Assembly (NCBI RefSeq): GCF_000214135.1
Contig: NZ_AFIE01000011.1
Coordinates: 19,690 to 83,689 of the forward strand
Direction: 5' to 3'
Source of the DNA: Acinetobacter sp. P8-3-8
Lineage (GTDB): Bacteria > Pseudomonadota > Gammaproteobacteria > Pseudomonadales > Moraxellaceae
Length of the DNA: 64,000 bases
The position numbers and the translations under genes are program-made. The notes below the pieces were generated by a model. It saw only the letters and a list, made by a program, of their open reading frames with translations. It searched no databases and was not told the DNA's origin. Positions 56,772 through 64,000 of this stretch are shown one piece after another. How positions within the stretch are numbered: the stretch's first letter is position 1; every line of letters begins with the position of its first letter.

Positions 56772-57281
56772 TTAATAAGCCTCCATCATCAGGCATTGAG
56801 CATTATTCACATACTTTCCAGAAGAGTTCATGCAAGTGCTATAGTCTCCAGCTGAAAACTTAGTCCCTCCCCAACCTGCGAATAAACATTGTCTATTCGT
56901 TGTGCCTGGGCAAGCCGCCATAGTGATATTTACACCAACATTAAATGCAGATCTTGCCACTAAAAATGCATCATAAGCGGCCATTTGCTGTGGCGTACAA
57001 TTAGCATCCAGGCAACTTCTATTAGTATTTGGACTTGTACTTATTCCAGCATAAGCTTGCACATTAGCACGGTAAAATGATTGTCCTTCTGGATTTGCTC
57101 GAATGCTCTCACTCAAACCTCTCAACAAAAGTGTAGCTTGCGATCGAACCAACGCTTCATCGCCTGCCTCTACAGCTCTAAGCTGCAAAGCGGTAAAACC
57201 GAGAACACCTAAAGCAAGTAAAACTAAAGCAACAAGTACTTCAACCATACCAACACCAGCCTGTCTATTTATAATTTTCAT
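56772..57281 (-). CDS. pilV: Minor pilin PilV
   Basis: A 169-residue minor pilin. Leader MKIINRQAG precedes VGMVEVLVALVLLALGVLGFTALQ, with Glu at mature position 5, and LRAVEAGDEALVRSQA follows, a strong PilV (GspI-like) pattern. Several Cys lie in the second half (SCLDANC, ACPGTTNRQC). Its ATG overlaps the fimU stop by one base (TAATG). Confidence 0.9.
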   Translation of the reverse strand: MKIINRQAGVGMVEVLVALVLLALGVLGFTALQLRAVEAGDEALVRSQATLLLRGLSESIRANPEGQSFYRANVQAYAGISTSPNTNRSCLDANCTPQQMAAYDAFLVARSAFNVGVNITMAACPGTTNRQCLFAGWGGTKFSAGDYSTCMNSSGKYVNNAQCLMMEAY

Positions 57282-57760
57282 TAACAAGTTCCTACCAAAA
57301 TATCAGAAGCACCTGTAGCGGCAACAACGATGTTTTTAGACTTGTTCTTTGCACACAATGTAAAGGTTTGTGCATTCCGAACATTACCTGTAGGTAAAAA
57401 AACCACTCCTGATACTGTTGATGTCACACCAGTACTATCTATAATATTTGCAAGAAGTACTCTATTTTGCTCCACAAATTTATCGCCATCGGCACCAGAT
57501 ATTGTCTTTGTTACACATTGTTCTGGAGTGATTTTCGCACCTGCACTATCTTTACTTGGGCAAACCACAACTACAGCTCTTAATGCTATGGCTTTACTCC
57601 GCCCTTCATTTAGAGCGGACAATACTTCCATACCACTATTATCAAGACTTTGTTTAGCAATATGATCTGAAAAAGAAGGCGCTGCAATTGAAGCTATAAT
57701 CGCTAAAACAGCTATTGTCACCATCAACTCAATTAAGGTGAATCCTCGATTATTTCGCAT
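57281..57760 (-). CDS. fimU: Minor pilin FimU/FimT (GspH-like)
   Basis: A 159-residue GspH-type minor pilin. A short leader MRNNRG precedes FTLIELMVTIAVLAIIASIAAPSF, and NEGRSKAIALRA is the conserved helix of GspH/FimT. It ends in GTC with a C-terminal Cys. ATG 57760 is used; the frame opens upstream at 57814. First gene of the operon, so its promoter should lie in the 140 bases between it and the ispH terminator. Confidence 0.9.
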   Translation of the reverse strand: MRNNRGFTLIELMVTIAVLAIIASIAAPSFSDHIAKQSLDNSGMEVLSALNEGRSKAIALRAVVVVCPSKDSAGAKITPEQCVTKTISGADGDKFVEQNRVLLANIIDSTGVTSTVSGVVFLPTGNVRNAQTFTLCAKNKSKNIVVAATGASDILVGTC

Positions 57761-57846
57761 CGCAACTCCATCGCAACAAAACTTTACCCTATTTAAAATC
57801 ATAGACCAATTCATTACAAAACCAATACAAGTTGGATAAGTGGCAT

Positions 57847-57883
57847 AAAAAAGCAGATAACTGAAAAATTCAGTTATCTGCTT
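57847..57883 (-). terminator. Terminator of ispH
   Basis: A perfect 15-bp stem (AAGCAGATAACTGAA with TTCAGTTATCTGCTT) and a 3-base loop, with T-runs in the minus-strand direction. It separates ispH from the pilin operon. Confidence 0.95.
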
Positions 57884-57901
57884 AAAAAAATTAGATTAAA
57901 T

Positions 57902-58852
57902 TTAAGCTTGCGTGACTTGTATGCGTAACTCTTTAGGTAAGCTAAATGTAATATTTTCTTCACGTCCATTCAACTCATGAGGTGCTGTTGCACCCCACTC
58001 TTGTAGACGTTGAATCACTTGTTTAATCAGAATTTCAGGTGCAGAAGCACCTGCTGTCACCCCTATTTTATCTGTCGTTTTGAACCAATCTTGTTGAAGC
58101 TCATCTGCATTATCGACAAGGTATGCATGTTTTCCCATACGCTCAGCCAGCTCACGCAATCGGTTTGAATTAGAAGAGTTCGGTGAACCTACGACCAAAA
58201 CTACATCGCATTGTTCCGCTAAATCCCGAACAGCATCTTGGCGGTTTTGTGTTGCATAGCAAATATCGTCTTTACGTGGCCCTTGAATTTGGGGAAATTT
58301 TGCACGTAAAGCATCAATGACTTTTGCAGTATCGTCTATAGACAGTGTAGTTTGTGTGACAAAAGCCACTTTTTCTGGGTGATTGACCGTTAAAGAAGCC
58401 ACATCCTCTTCATCTTCAACTAAGTAAATTTCACCGCCACTTTTTTTATCATACTGCCCCATCGTCCCTTCGACTTCTGGGTGTCCTTCATGGCCAATGA
58501 GAATGGCTTCTGTACCTTCACGTGCATACTTGGTCACTTCAATATGTACTTTAGTGACCAAAGGGCATGTTGCATCAAAAACTTTTAAGCCACGGCGTTC
58601 CGCTTCTTGTTGTACGGCTTTAGAAACACCATGTGCGCTAAAAATAACAATATTATCATCTGGAACTTCATCGAGTTCATCGACAAAAATCGCCCCTCGT
58701 TGACGTAAGTCATCGACCACAAATTTGTTATGTACAACTTCATGGCGTACATAAATGGGCGGATTAAAACATTCAAGCGCACGATTGACGATGGCAATTG
58801 CACGATCTACACCTGCACAAAATCCACGCGGATTGGCCAATACAATTTCCAT
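57902..58852 (-). CDS. ispH: 4-hydroxy-3-methylbut-2-enyl diphosphate reductase
   Basis: A 316-residue iron-sulfur enzyme for the last step of the MEP isoprenoid pathway. The opening [18 protein letters not shown] carries the first cluster Cys; [11 protein letters not shown] and [10 protein letters not shown] hold the second and third. The length equals E. coli IspH (316) with start ATG 58852, preceded by GAGGG. It is divergent from gmk; a short inverted repeat (ACAAACAAAA/TTTTGTTTGT) lies between them. Confidence 0.97.
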   Translation of the reverse strand: MEIVLANPRGFCAGVDRAIAIVNRALECFNPPIYVRHEVVHNKFVVDDLRQRGAIFVDELDEVPDDNIVIFSAHGVSKAVQQEAERRGLKVFDATCPLVTKVHIEVTKYAREGTEAILIGHEGHPEVEGTMGQYDKKSGGEIYLVEDEEDVASLTVNHPEKVAFVTQTTLSIDDTAKVIDALRAKFPQIQGPRKDDICYATQNRQDAVRDLAEQCDVVLVVGSPNSSNSNRLRELAERMGKHAYLVDNADELQQDWFKTTDKIGVTAGASAPEILIKQVIQRLQEWGATAPHELNGREENITFSLPKELRIQVTQA

Positions 58853-58995
58853 AGAACCCTCAATACTCACTTAAATGCTTGGATAAATTTAATCGATAAC
58901 GCACAAACAAAAATAAAAACCGTTAAAAACTGTTTTGTTTGTGTGCCGTCTACTCTAAAATAGAGAAGATATTTTATCATATCAGGAAAAATATC

Positions 58996-59616
58996 ATGTC
59001 GGGTCTATTGTTTGTCGTTTCTGCGGCATCGGGAACAGGCAAAACATCTCTCGTTAAAGCGCTACTTGAACGTGTCAGCAATTTGCATGTTTCAGTTTCT
59101 CATACGACTCGTGGTCAACGACCTGGCGAACTCGACGGTGTTCATTATCATTTTACTTCAAAAGAAAACTTTCTTGATCAAGTCAATCAAGGTGGTTTTA
59201 TCGAATATGCTGAAGTTTTTGGTAATTATTATGGTACAGCGCAAACCACAGTAAAAGATCAGTTAGCAAAAGGTCATGATGTACTTTTAGAGATCGACTG
59301 GCAAGGTGCTGAACAAGTTCGTAAGATTTTTCCTGAATCTAAACAAATCTTTATTCTCCCTCCAACACAGTTTGACTTACGTCAGCGTTTGTCTAATCGT
59401 GGTACAGATTCTGTTGATGTGATTGAGCATCGTTTAAGCTGTGCTGTTGCAGATATGCAGCAATATGTTAATTTTGAATACATTATTATCAATGATGACT
59501 TCAATAAGGCATTGCACGATTTGGAGTCTGTAATTAACGCCAATCGTTTAAAAATACAGCAACAAGCCAGTCGCCATCAGGTCCTGATTGAAAAGTTGAT
59601 CACACCACAATCTTAG
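58996..59616 (+). CDS. gmk: Guanylate kinase
   Basis: A 206-residue enzyme that phosphorylates GMP to GDP. The P-loop VSAASGTGKTSLVKALL is at residues 7-23 and the GMP-binding loop SHTTRGQRPGELDGVHYHF follows near residue 37. ATG 58996 follows AGGAA; the frame opens at 58939. First of gmk-rpoZ-spoT-ridA, the conserved gammaproteobacterial order. Confidence 0.97.
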   Translation: MSGLLFVVSAASGTGKTSLVKALLERVSNLHVSVSHTTRGQRPGELDGVHYHFTSKENFLDQVNQGGFIEYAEVFGNYYGTAQTTVKDQLAKGHDVLLEIDWQGAEQVRKIFPESKQIFILPPTQFDLRQRLSNRGTDSVDVIEHRLSCAVADMQQYVNFEYIIINDDFNKALHDLESVINANRLKIQQQASRHQVLIEKLITPQS

Positions 59617-59706
59617 GTTCGCTGTCGATTAAAACTTGAGTCTAAAGTGAAAGCATTTTATACTGCACAGTCTATTTAAAAAATTTGTATTCAAACGAGA
59701 ATTCTT

Positions 59707-59988
59707 ATGGCACGCGTAACCGTTGAAGATTGTTTAGACCATGTGGACAACCGCTTTGAGCTTGTACTAGTGGCAAGCAAACGCGCGCGTCAATTGGCAC
59801 GTCAAGGTATCGAACCTACTGTTGAGTGGGACAATGACAAACCAACTGTTGTTGCATTACGTGAAATTGCGATTGGTCATGTGACTAAAGATATCTTGAA
59901 ACAACGTGATCAAGATTATCAAACGTCGAGTCTTGACCTTGCTCTTTCTGCAAACAATCTCAATCTTGAAGGTTTTTCTTTCCAATAA
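59707..59988 (+). CDS. rpoZ: RNA polymerase omega subunit
   Basis: A 93-residue protein opening [21 protein letters not shown], the universal omega start, then [12 protein letters not shown] and [10 protein letters not shown]. It aids assembly of RNA polymerase and contributes to the ppGpp site. It has its own terminator just downstream, so spoT may use a separate promoter. Confidence 0.98.
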   Translation: MARVTVEDCLDHVDNRFELVLVASKRARQLARQGIEPTVEWDNDKPTVVALREIAIGHVTKDILKQRDQDYQTSSLDLALSANNLNLEGFSFQ

Positions 59989-60002
59989 GTTAAATTTTCT
60001 TA

Positions 60003-60033
60003 AAAAGCCTAGTTTTTATACTAGGCTTTTTTA
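60003..60033 (+). terminator. Terminator of rpoZ
   Basis: AAAAAGCCTAG pairs with CTAGGCTTTTT around an 8-base loop, with a T-run. Confidence 0.93.
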
Positions 60034-60200
60034 TTGCAAATTTATCGTAAATAATTTTGCCAACACATCGACAAAATCCTAAATATTTGTTAAAAAAAAT
60101 AGATATTTTTTATTTCTAGAAATTGACAAGTGACTCAATATGCTTTTCATTAAAGGATTGGGAAAAATCGTTCAAATTCGCAATTAATGATAGGTGTTTT

Positions 60201-62312
60201 ATGCCAGGCCAAGAGGTCAGTCAAGCCAAGCAGCAGCTCAATGTGATTATCGACGCTTACTTAAAACCGAGCGATGTCGAGCGGGTTCTTGCAGCTTGTG
60301 ATTATGCTGATATTGCGCACGATGGTATTACCCGTAAAAGTGGTGAACCTTATATTCTTCACCCCATTGCAGTGAGCTGTATTCTGGCGCATATGCGTAT
60401 GGATCCTGAAACACTGATGGCAGCACTTCTGCATGATGTGATTGAGGATACAGATTTTACCAAAGAAGACATTACCGAAAAGTTTGGTCGAACTGTTGCT
60501 GAATTGGTTGATGGCGTGACTAAACTGAGTCATTCAAGCGATAAAGAATATAATAAAGCCGCATCCTTTCGTAAAATCTTGCAAGCCACACTACAAGATC
60601 CACGTGTAATCATTATCAAACTCGCCGATCGTTATCACAACATGACGACGCTAGGTGCATTACGTCCAGATAAACGCGCACGTATTGCACAAGAAACTTT
60701 TGATATTTTCGTTCCAATGGCCCGTTTGGTCGGTATGAACGAAATGGCGGATAATTTAGAGCATTTGTGTTATCAGAATCTTGATCTTGATATGTATAAC
60801 GATGTTCAAGAATCCTTACTCAAAACCAAACCAGAACGCTGTAAGTATCAGTCGCTTTGGGAACAGAATCTCGTTGATTTATTAAATAATTATAATATTG
60901 CTGGTCGTATTAAAAAGAAAAATAATAATATCGAGTTATTACGTCACTTTGTTAAAAATGAAATTGACCTACAAGAATTGACGCATAGCCACGCTTTTGA
61001 AATCATTTTACAAAGCATCGCCGATTGTGACCGCTTTGTTGATGCACTCCGTGAAAATTTCCAAGTGCTGTCTTATGAAGATCATATTCGTCGCCCATTA
61101 CCCGGCGGCAATCAATCTTTGATGATCAAGCTTAAAGGTGAGCGTACAACCCTGTCATTAACCATTCAAACTGAGCTGATGCGCAAAGCAGCTCGCTTTG
61201 GCGTGGTACTGGGTGAAAATGCACCTCAAGCCTGTCGTTCTGCAATTCAAGCCTCTATGAAGAATTTAGACATTCTTGTCGGTGGCGAATGTGCAAAAAC
61301 CACCTTTAATGATTTGCTTGATTATTTACATCAAGAAAAAATTTGGGTGTATACCCCTCATGGTCAATTACATGAACTTCCGCAAGGCGCAACTGCTGTT
61401 GATTTTGCTTATTCAGCCAGTTTATTTCTTGGCAACCATGCAGTAGGGGCGAAGATTAACAATGAAATCAAACCACTTTCAACCCCTTTAGCCAGTGGTC
61501 AAGTAATTGAAATCATTACTGATGTATTGGCCACACCAAATCCTGATTGGCTCAGTTTTATCAATACTCAAAAAGCCCGTCGTGCGATTCAAAATATTTT
61601 GCGAGATCAAGATTTAGAAGAACAGCGCTTAGTTGGGCAACAAGCTTTAAATCGTGCATTAAAATTGTTTAATCGTTCTGTCAAAGATTTATCAGAAGCC
61701 GATTGGATTGATTTATTGCAATGGCGTCACATTCAAGACAAAGATGCTTTGTTTGAACAAATTGCCGTAGGTGATTTATTACCTCAATTGGTTGCCAATC
61801 ACCTATTTGCTCAATCACAACCCAATGATCACACAGTTTCTGAACGCTTAATTCAAGGTACAGATGGTGTTGATGTTAAATATGCACATTGTTGCAACCC
61901 TGTATTTGGCGATCAAATTCAAGGACATTTATCTCGTCGTGGTTTAATTGTGCATCGCGAACGTTGCCACAACTTGATCCATGAACAGCACTTACATCCT
62001 GAAAACATCATGTCTTTACAATGGACATTCGAACAAGAAGAAGACGTGAACTTCAATGCTTACTTAAGTATTGACCTTGTGTTGAATGATGAACAAATCT
62101 CAGAACTGATTTATTTATGCCGTAAAGCTAAAACTGGGGTCGAGTCGGTACGCTCCCACGAAGACAAAACTTATGTCAATATTGTTGTGAATAACCGCAA
62201 ACAGATTGCTCAAATCATTCGAGAGCTACGTATGCAATTTGGCTTCCCTCGCATTGAGCGCTTATTGATGCCTATTGTGATTAATGACAATATCAAAGCA
62301 AAAGCATGTTAA
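60201..62312 (+). CDS. spoT: ppGpp hydrolase SpoT with degenerate synthetase domain
   Basis: A 703-residue Rel/SpoT homologue. The N-terminal hydrolase HD domain is intact: GEPYILHPIAVSCILA, LLHDVIEDT and IIKLADRYHNMTTLG. The synthetase region (about residues 210-335) has lost the catalytic motifs: the YQSLHT segment reads NQSLMI and the VQIRT segment reads TIQTEL. TGS (WVYTPHGQLHELPQG), helical, zinc-finger-like (HCCNPVFGDQ, HRERCHN) and ACT domains follow in normal order. So it is a ppGpp hydrolase only, as reported for Acinetobacter SpoT. ATG 60201 is preferred over TTG 60123. Confidence 0.93.
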   Translation: MPGQEVSQAKQQLNVIIDAYLKPSDVERVLAACDYADIAHDGITRKSGEPYILHPIAVSCILAHMRMDPETLMAALLHDVIEDTDFTKEDITEKFGRTVAELVDGVTKLSHSSDKEYNKAASFRKILQATLQDPRVIIIKLADRYHNMTTLGALRPDKRARIAQETFDIFVPMARLVGMNEMADNLEHLCYQNLDLDMYNDVQESLLKTKPERCKYQSLWEQNLVDLLNNYNIAGRIKKKNNNIELLRHFVKNEIDLQELTHSHAFEIILQSIADCDRFVDALRENFQVLSYEDHIRRPLPGGNQSLMIKLKGERTTLSLTIQTELMRKAARFGVVLGENAPQACRSAIQASMKNLDILVGGECAKTTFNDLLDYLHQEKIWVYTPHGQLHELPQGATAVDFAYSASLFLGNHAVGAKINNEIKPLSTPLASGQVIEIITDVLATPNPDWLSFINTQKARRAIQNILRDQDLEEQRLVGQQALNRALKLFNRSVKDLSEADWIDLLQWRHIQDKDALFEQIAVGDLLPQLVANHLFAQSQPNDHTVSERLIQGTDGVDVKYAHCCNPVFGDQIQGHLSRRGLIVHRERCHNLIHEQHLHPENIMSLQWTFEQEEDVNFNAYLSIDLVLNDEQISELIYLCRKAKTGVESVRSHEDKTYVNIVVNNRKQIAQIIRELRMQFGFPRIERLLMPIVINDNIKAKAC

Positions 62313-62401
62313 TCATGCTGACTGATCAGTTTAATCGATGCTGCTTTCAAGTATCCCCTTCATCCATTATGATGAAATGAGTTGAAATCAAGGAGAAATC
62401 A

Positions 62402-62785
62402 ATGTCCCGTCAAGTGATCCACACTGAGAATGCCCCTGCTGCAATTGGTACTTATTCACAAGCTATTTTAGTCGGTAATACCTTATATTTTTCAGGGCAA
62501 ATTGGATTAGATCCTTACAGCATGGAACTTGTAGAAGGCATTGAAGCACAAATCCGTCGTTCTTTTGATAATATCAAAGCCGTTTGTGAAGCTGCTAGTG
62601 GTTCATTGACTGATATTGCAAAATTGAATATTTTCCTTACTGACCTTTCACATTTCCAGTTGGTCAATCAAATTATGGGTGAATATTTTGCACAACCTTA
62701 TCCAGCTCGTGCAGCTTTAGGTGTTGCAGCTTTACCGAAAAATGCTTTGGTTGAAATGGATGCTATTGCCGTTATTAATCAATAA
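62402..62785 (+). CDS. ridA: Enamine/imine deaminase RidA (YjgF family)
   Basis: A 127-residue enzyme that hydrolyses reactive 2-aminoacrylate and related imines. [23 protein letters not shown] and the C-terminal [24 protein letters not shown] contain the conserved Arg and Glu of the active site. AAGGAG lies just upstream. It follows spoT as in many gammaproteobacteria. Confidence 0.96.
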   Translation: MSRQVIHTENAPAAIGTYSQAILVGNTLYFSGQIGLDPYSMELVEGIEAQIRRSFDNIKAVCEAASGSLTDIAKLNIFLTDLSHFQLVNQIMGEYFAQPYPARAALGVAALPKNALVEMDAIAVINQ

Positions 62786-62843
62786 TCATATTTAAAGCAA
62801 ATTAAGCAAATAATTGATTTTTAATATGTTTAAAAATTAATCA

Positions 62844-62873
62844 AAAATACCACCGATCAGGTGGTATTTTTTT
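62844..62873 (+). terminator. Terminator of ridA
   Basis: AAATACCACC and GGTGGTATTT pair around a 5-base loop, followed by a T-run. Confidence 0.95.
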
Positions 62874-62918
62874 ATTCAAAAACTCAATCAAGATAAATCC
62901 TTTTTTAAATGAATTTTA

Positions 62919-62948
62919 TTGACAAATGGTAATAATTATCAATAATAC
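62919..62948 (+). promoter_or_regulatory. Promoter with putative Fur box upstream of bfd
   Basis: TTGACA (62919-62924) is a consensus -35 with TAATAC (62943-62948) 18 bases on. The 19 bases 62928-62946 (GGTAATAATTATCAATAAT) match the Fur consensus at 13 positions and overlap the -35/-10 spacer, where Fur would repress. Start codon follows at 62982. Confidence 0.6.
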
Positions 62949-62981
62949 TAGTTATCGCATTTAACTTTGTGGTTTACTCTA

Positions 62982-63176
62982 ATGTACATTTGTTTGTGTC
63001 GTGGTATTACAGATCAAGATATTAAAGATGCTGTGGCTAATGGTGCAGAGAGCTATCGTGAAATTCGTGATCTTTTAGATTTAGGTACTTGCTGTGGTCG
63101 TTGTGCACCAGAAGCGAAAAGTATTATCAATGAAGAATTGGCAGAAATTGCAGCACGTATTTCCATTGCCGCCTAA
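62982..63176 (+). CDS. bfd: Bacterioferritin-associated ferredoxin
   Basis: A 64-residue [2Fe-2S] protein. The four ligands are visible as CLCRGIT at the N-terminus and TCCGRCAPE (C-x2-C type) at about residues 36-44. Bfd reduces bacterioferritin haem to release stored iron. The ATG at 62982 is chosen because the frame's earlier opening at 62967 lies inside the promoter spacer. A Fur-box candidate upstream suits induction in iron limitation. The bacterioferritin gene follows 252 bases downstream. Confidence 0.92.
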   Translation: MYICLCRGITDQDIKDAVANGAESYREIRDLLDLGTCCGRCAPEAKSIINEELAEIAARISIAA

Positions 63177-63238
63177 TATTTGTAAATAACCTCAATAACG
63201 ATAATAAGTTTATTCATGATCTTCGAATCATATTCCTC

Positions 63239-63275
63239 CCCCGCTTCGACTCAAAGCGGGTTTATTTTTATTTAG
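63239..63275 (+). terminator. Terminator of bfd
   Basis: CCCGCTT and AAGCGGG pair around a 7-base loop and T-rich sequence follows. bfd and bfr are therefore probably separate units. Confidence 0.85.
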
Positions 63276-63427
63276 ACCCTAAGTTAATAAAAATATACCA
63301 ATTGTTTTTGATTGCGATTTTCATTTGCCGTTCCATAAATTACTCGAAACTATTGATAAATTTGATTAAGATAGTGATATGGATTGCCTTAACGTTTTAA
63401 GGCACACAACTGAATGGAGCTTTGACC

Positions 63428-63892
63428 ATGAAAGGCAATCGAGACGTCATCAACCAACTCAATCAAGTGCTCTATCACCACTTGACTGCAATCAATCAAT
63501 ATTTCCTTCATTCACGCATGTTTAATGATTGGGGAATTGAACAGCTCGGTTCTGCTGAATATAAAGAATCGATTCGTCAGATGAAACACGCCGATAAAAT
63601 TATCGAGCGTATTCTGTTCTTAGAAGGCTTACCCAACCTACAACATTTGGGCAAACTCTACATCGGTCAACATACAGTTGAAGTTTTAAACTGTGATGTA
63701 CGCAAAGTGAAAGAGAATATTGAAGCACTCAAAGCTGCTGTTGATTTGGCGGAAAAAAGTTTAGATTACGTCACTCGTGATTTAGTGCAAGAAATTCTTG
63801 AAAAAGAAGAAGAATATTGGGATTGGACAACCACTCAACTCGATTTAACTGAAAGTGTAGGTATTGAGAATTACATTCAAAGCCAATTGTGA
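63428..63892 (+). CDS. bfr: Bacterioferritin, haem-binding subunit lacking most ferroxidase ligands
   Basis: A 154-residue 24-mer-forming bacterioferritin. The haem ligand Met52 (QMKHAD) is kept, but of the six di-iron ligands of E. coli Bfr only His54 and Glu127 remain. Glu18 is His, Glu51 is Gln, Glu94 is Val and His130 is Tyr. It resembles the haem-binding, ferroxidase-dead chain of two-subunit bacterioferritins in Pseudomonas and Neisseria, which co-assemble with a second active chain encoded elsewhere. ATG 63428 follows GGAG by nine bases. Confidence 0.9.
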   Translation: MKGNRDVINQLNQVLYHHLTAINQYFLHSRMFNDWGIEQLGSAEYKESIRQMKHADKIIERILFLEGLPNLQHLGKLYIGQHTVEVLNCDVRKVKENIEALKAAVDLAEKSLDYVTRDLVQEILEKEEEYWDWTTTQLDLTESVGIENYIQSQL

Positions 63893-63924
63893 TTTGCAAA
63901 CCTCCTCTTATTAATCTCCCCTAA

Positions 63925-63946
63925 CCCCTCTTTTACAAAAGAGGGG
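63925..63946 (+). terminator. Terminator-like hairpin after bfr
   Basis: CCCCTCTTTT and AAAAGAGGGG pair perfectly around two bases. No long T-run follows. It may also be a dispersed intergenic repeat, as this sequence recurs in Acinetobacter genomes from memory. Nothing further is seen to the window end. Confidence 0.6.
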
Positions 63947-64000
63947 AACTATGAGAATTTAAAATAATTTTTAGATTCTTGGTACTCCCTCCTTTATCAA

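Overview
The window is chromosomal DNA of a gammaproteobacterium of the genus Acinetobacter or a very close relative. The evidence is the low G+C with strong A/T third-position bias, a CraA/MdfA-type exporter, a lipase chaperone placed upstream of its lipase, a SpoT with a decayed synthetase domain, a minor-pilin/PilY1 cluster lying between ispH and rpsP, and standard housekeeping blocks (glyQS, rpsP-rimM-trmD-rplS, gmk-rpoZ-spoT-ridA). Nothing marks it as plasmid or prophage. No transposase, CRISPR array or integrase was found.

Layout. 1-2.1 kb: acyl-CoA synthetase. 2.1-2.85 kb: four tRNA-Lys genes (three identical TTT, one CTT). 2.9-10.3 kb: kup, small envelope proteins, an HPP-CBS membrane protein, and an AztD-like lipoprotein behind a strong Zur-box candidate. 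10.4-13.6 kb: glyQS. 13.6-25.4 kb: an accessory-looking stretch of small lipoproteins and secreted proteins, two Lys/Asp-rich LEA-like repeat proteins, a D-2-hydroxyacid dehydrogenase, a TetR regulator, an alpha/beta hydrolase, two methyltransferases and a chagasin-like inhibitor. 25.4-33.8 kb: solitary ParA-like ATPase, AI-2E-family permease, sodC, FUSC protein, craA-like exporter and pirin. 33.8-44.2 kb: a nucleotidyltransferase overlapping a DdlA-type ligase, a D-2-hydroxyglutarate dehydrogenase-like flavoprotein divergent from serA, tandem EamA exporters (the second frameshifted), hemerythrin protein, TSUP permease and truB. 44.3-47.7 kb: lipase chaperone and two tandem lipases. 47.7-49.9 kb: rplS/trmD/rimM/rpsP. 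50.1-57.8 kb: fimU-pilV-pilW-pilX-pilY1 followed by two pilin-like genes. 57.9-63.9 kb: ispH, gmk, rpoZ, spoT, ridA, bfd and a bacterioferritin lacking most ferroxidase ligands.

Functional groupings. SerA and the divergent flavoprotein probably form the coupled serine-synthesis pair in which D-2-hydroxyglutarate made by SerA is re-oxidised. Bfd and bacterioferritin handle iron storage and release, with a Fur-box candidate before bfd. The minor pilins and PilY1 prime type IV pilus assembly. Lipase and chaperone secrete lipolytic activity.

The clearest structures not explained by genes are intergenic mobile-looking elements. Two copies of about 300 bp (5093-5393 and 32580-32864) share internal hairpins and imperfect terminal inverted repeats, and each is flanked by an 8-9 bp direct repeat, as expected of a non-autonomous transposable element (MITE). 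A diverged relative lies at 24509-24792. A different hairpin-rich element is at 22179-22303. I found no convincing new multi-gene system; the best leads are this element family, the Zur-linked orphan AztD-like lipoprotein, the LEA-like repeat pair and the overlapping ligase/nucleotidyltransferase pair.
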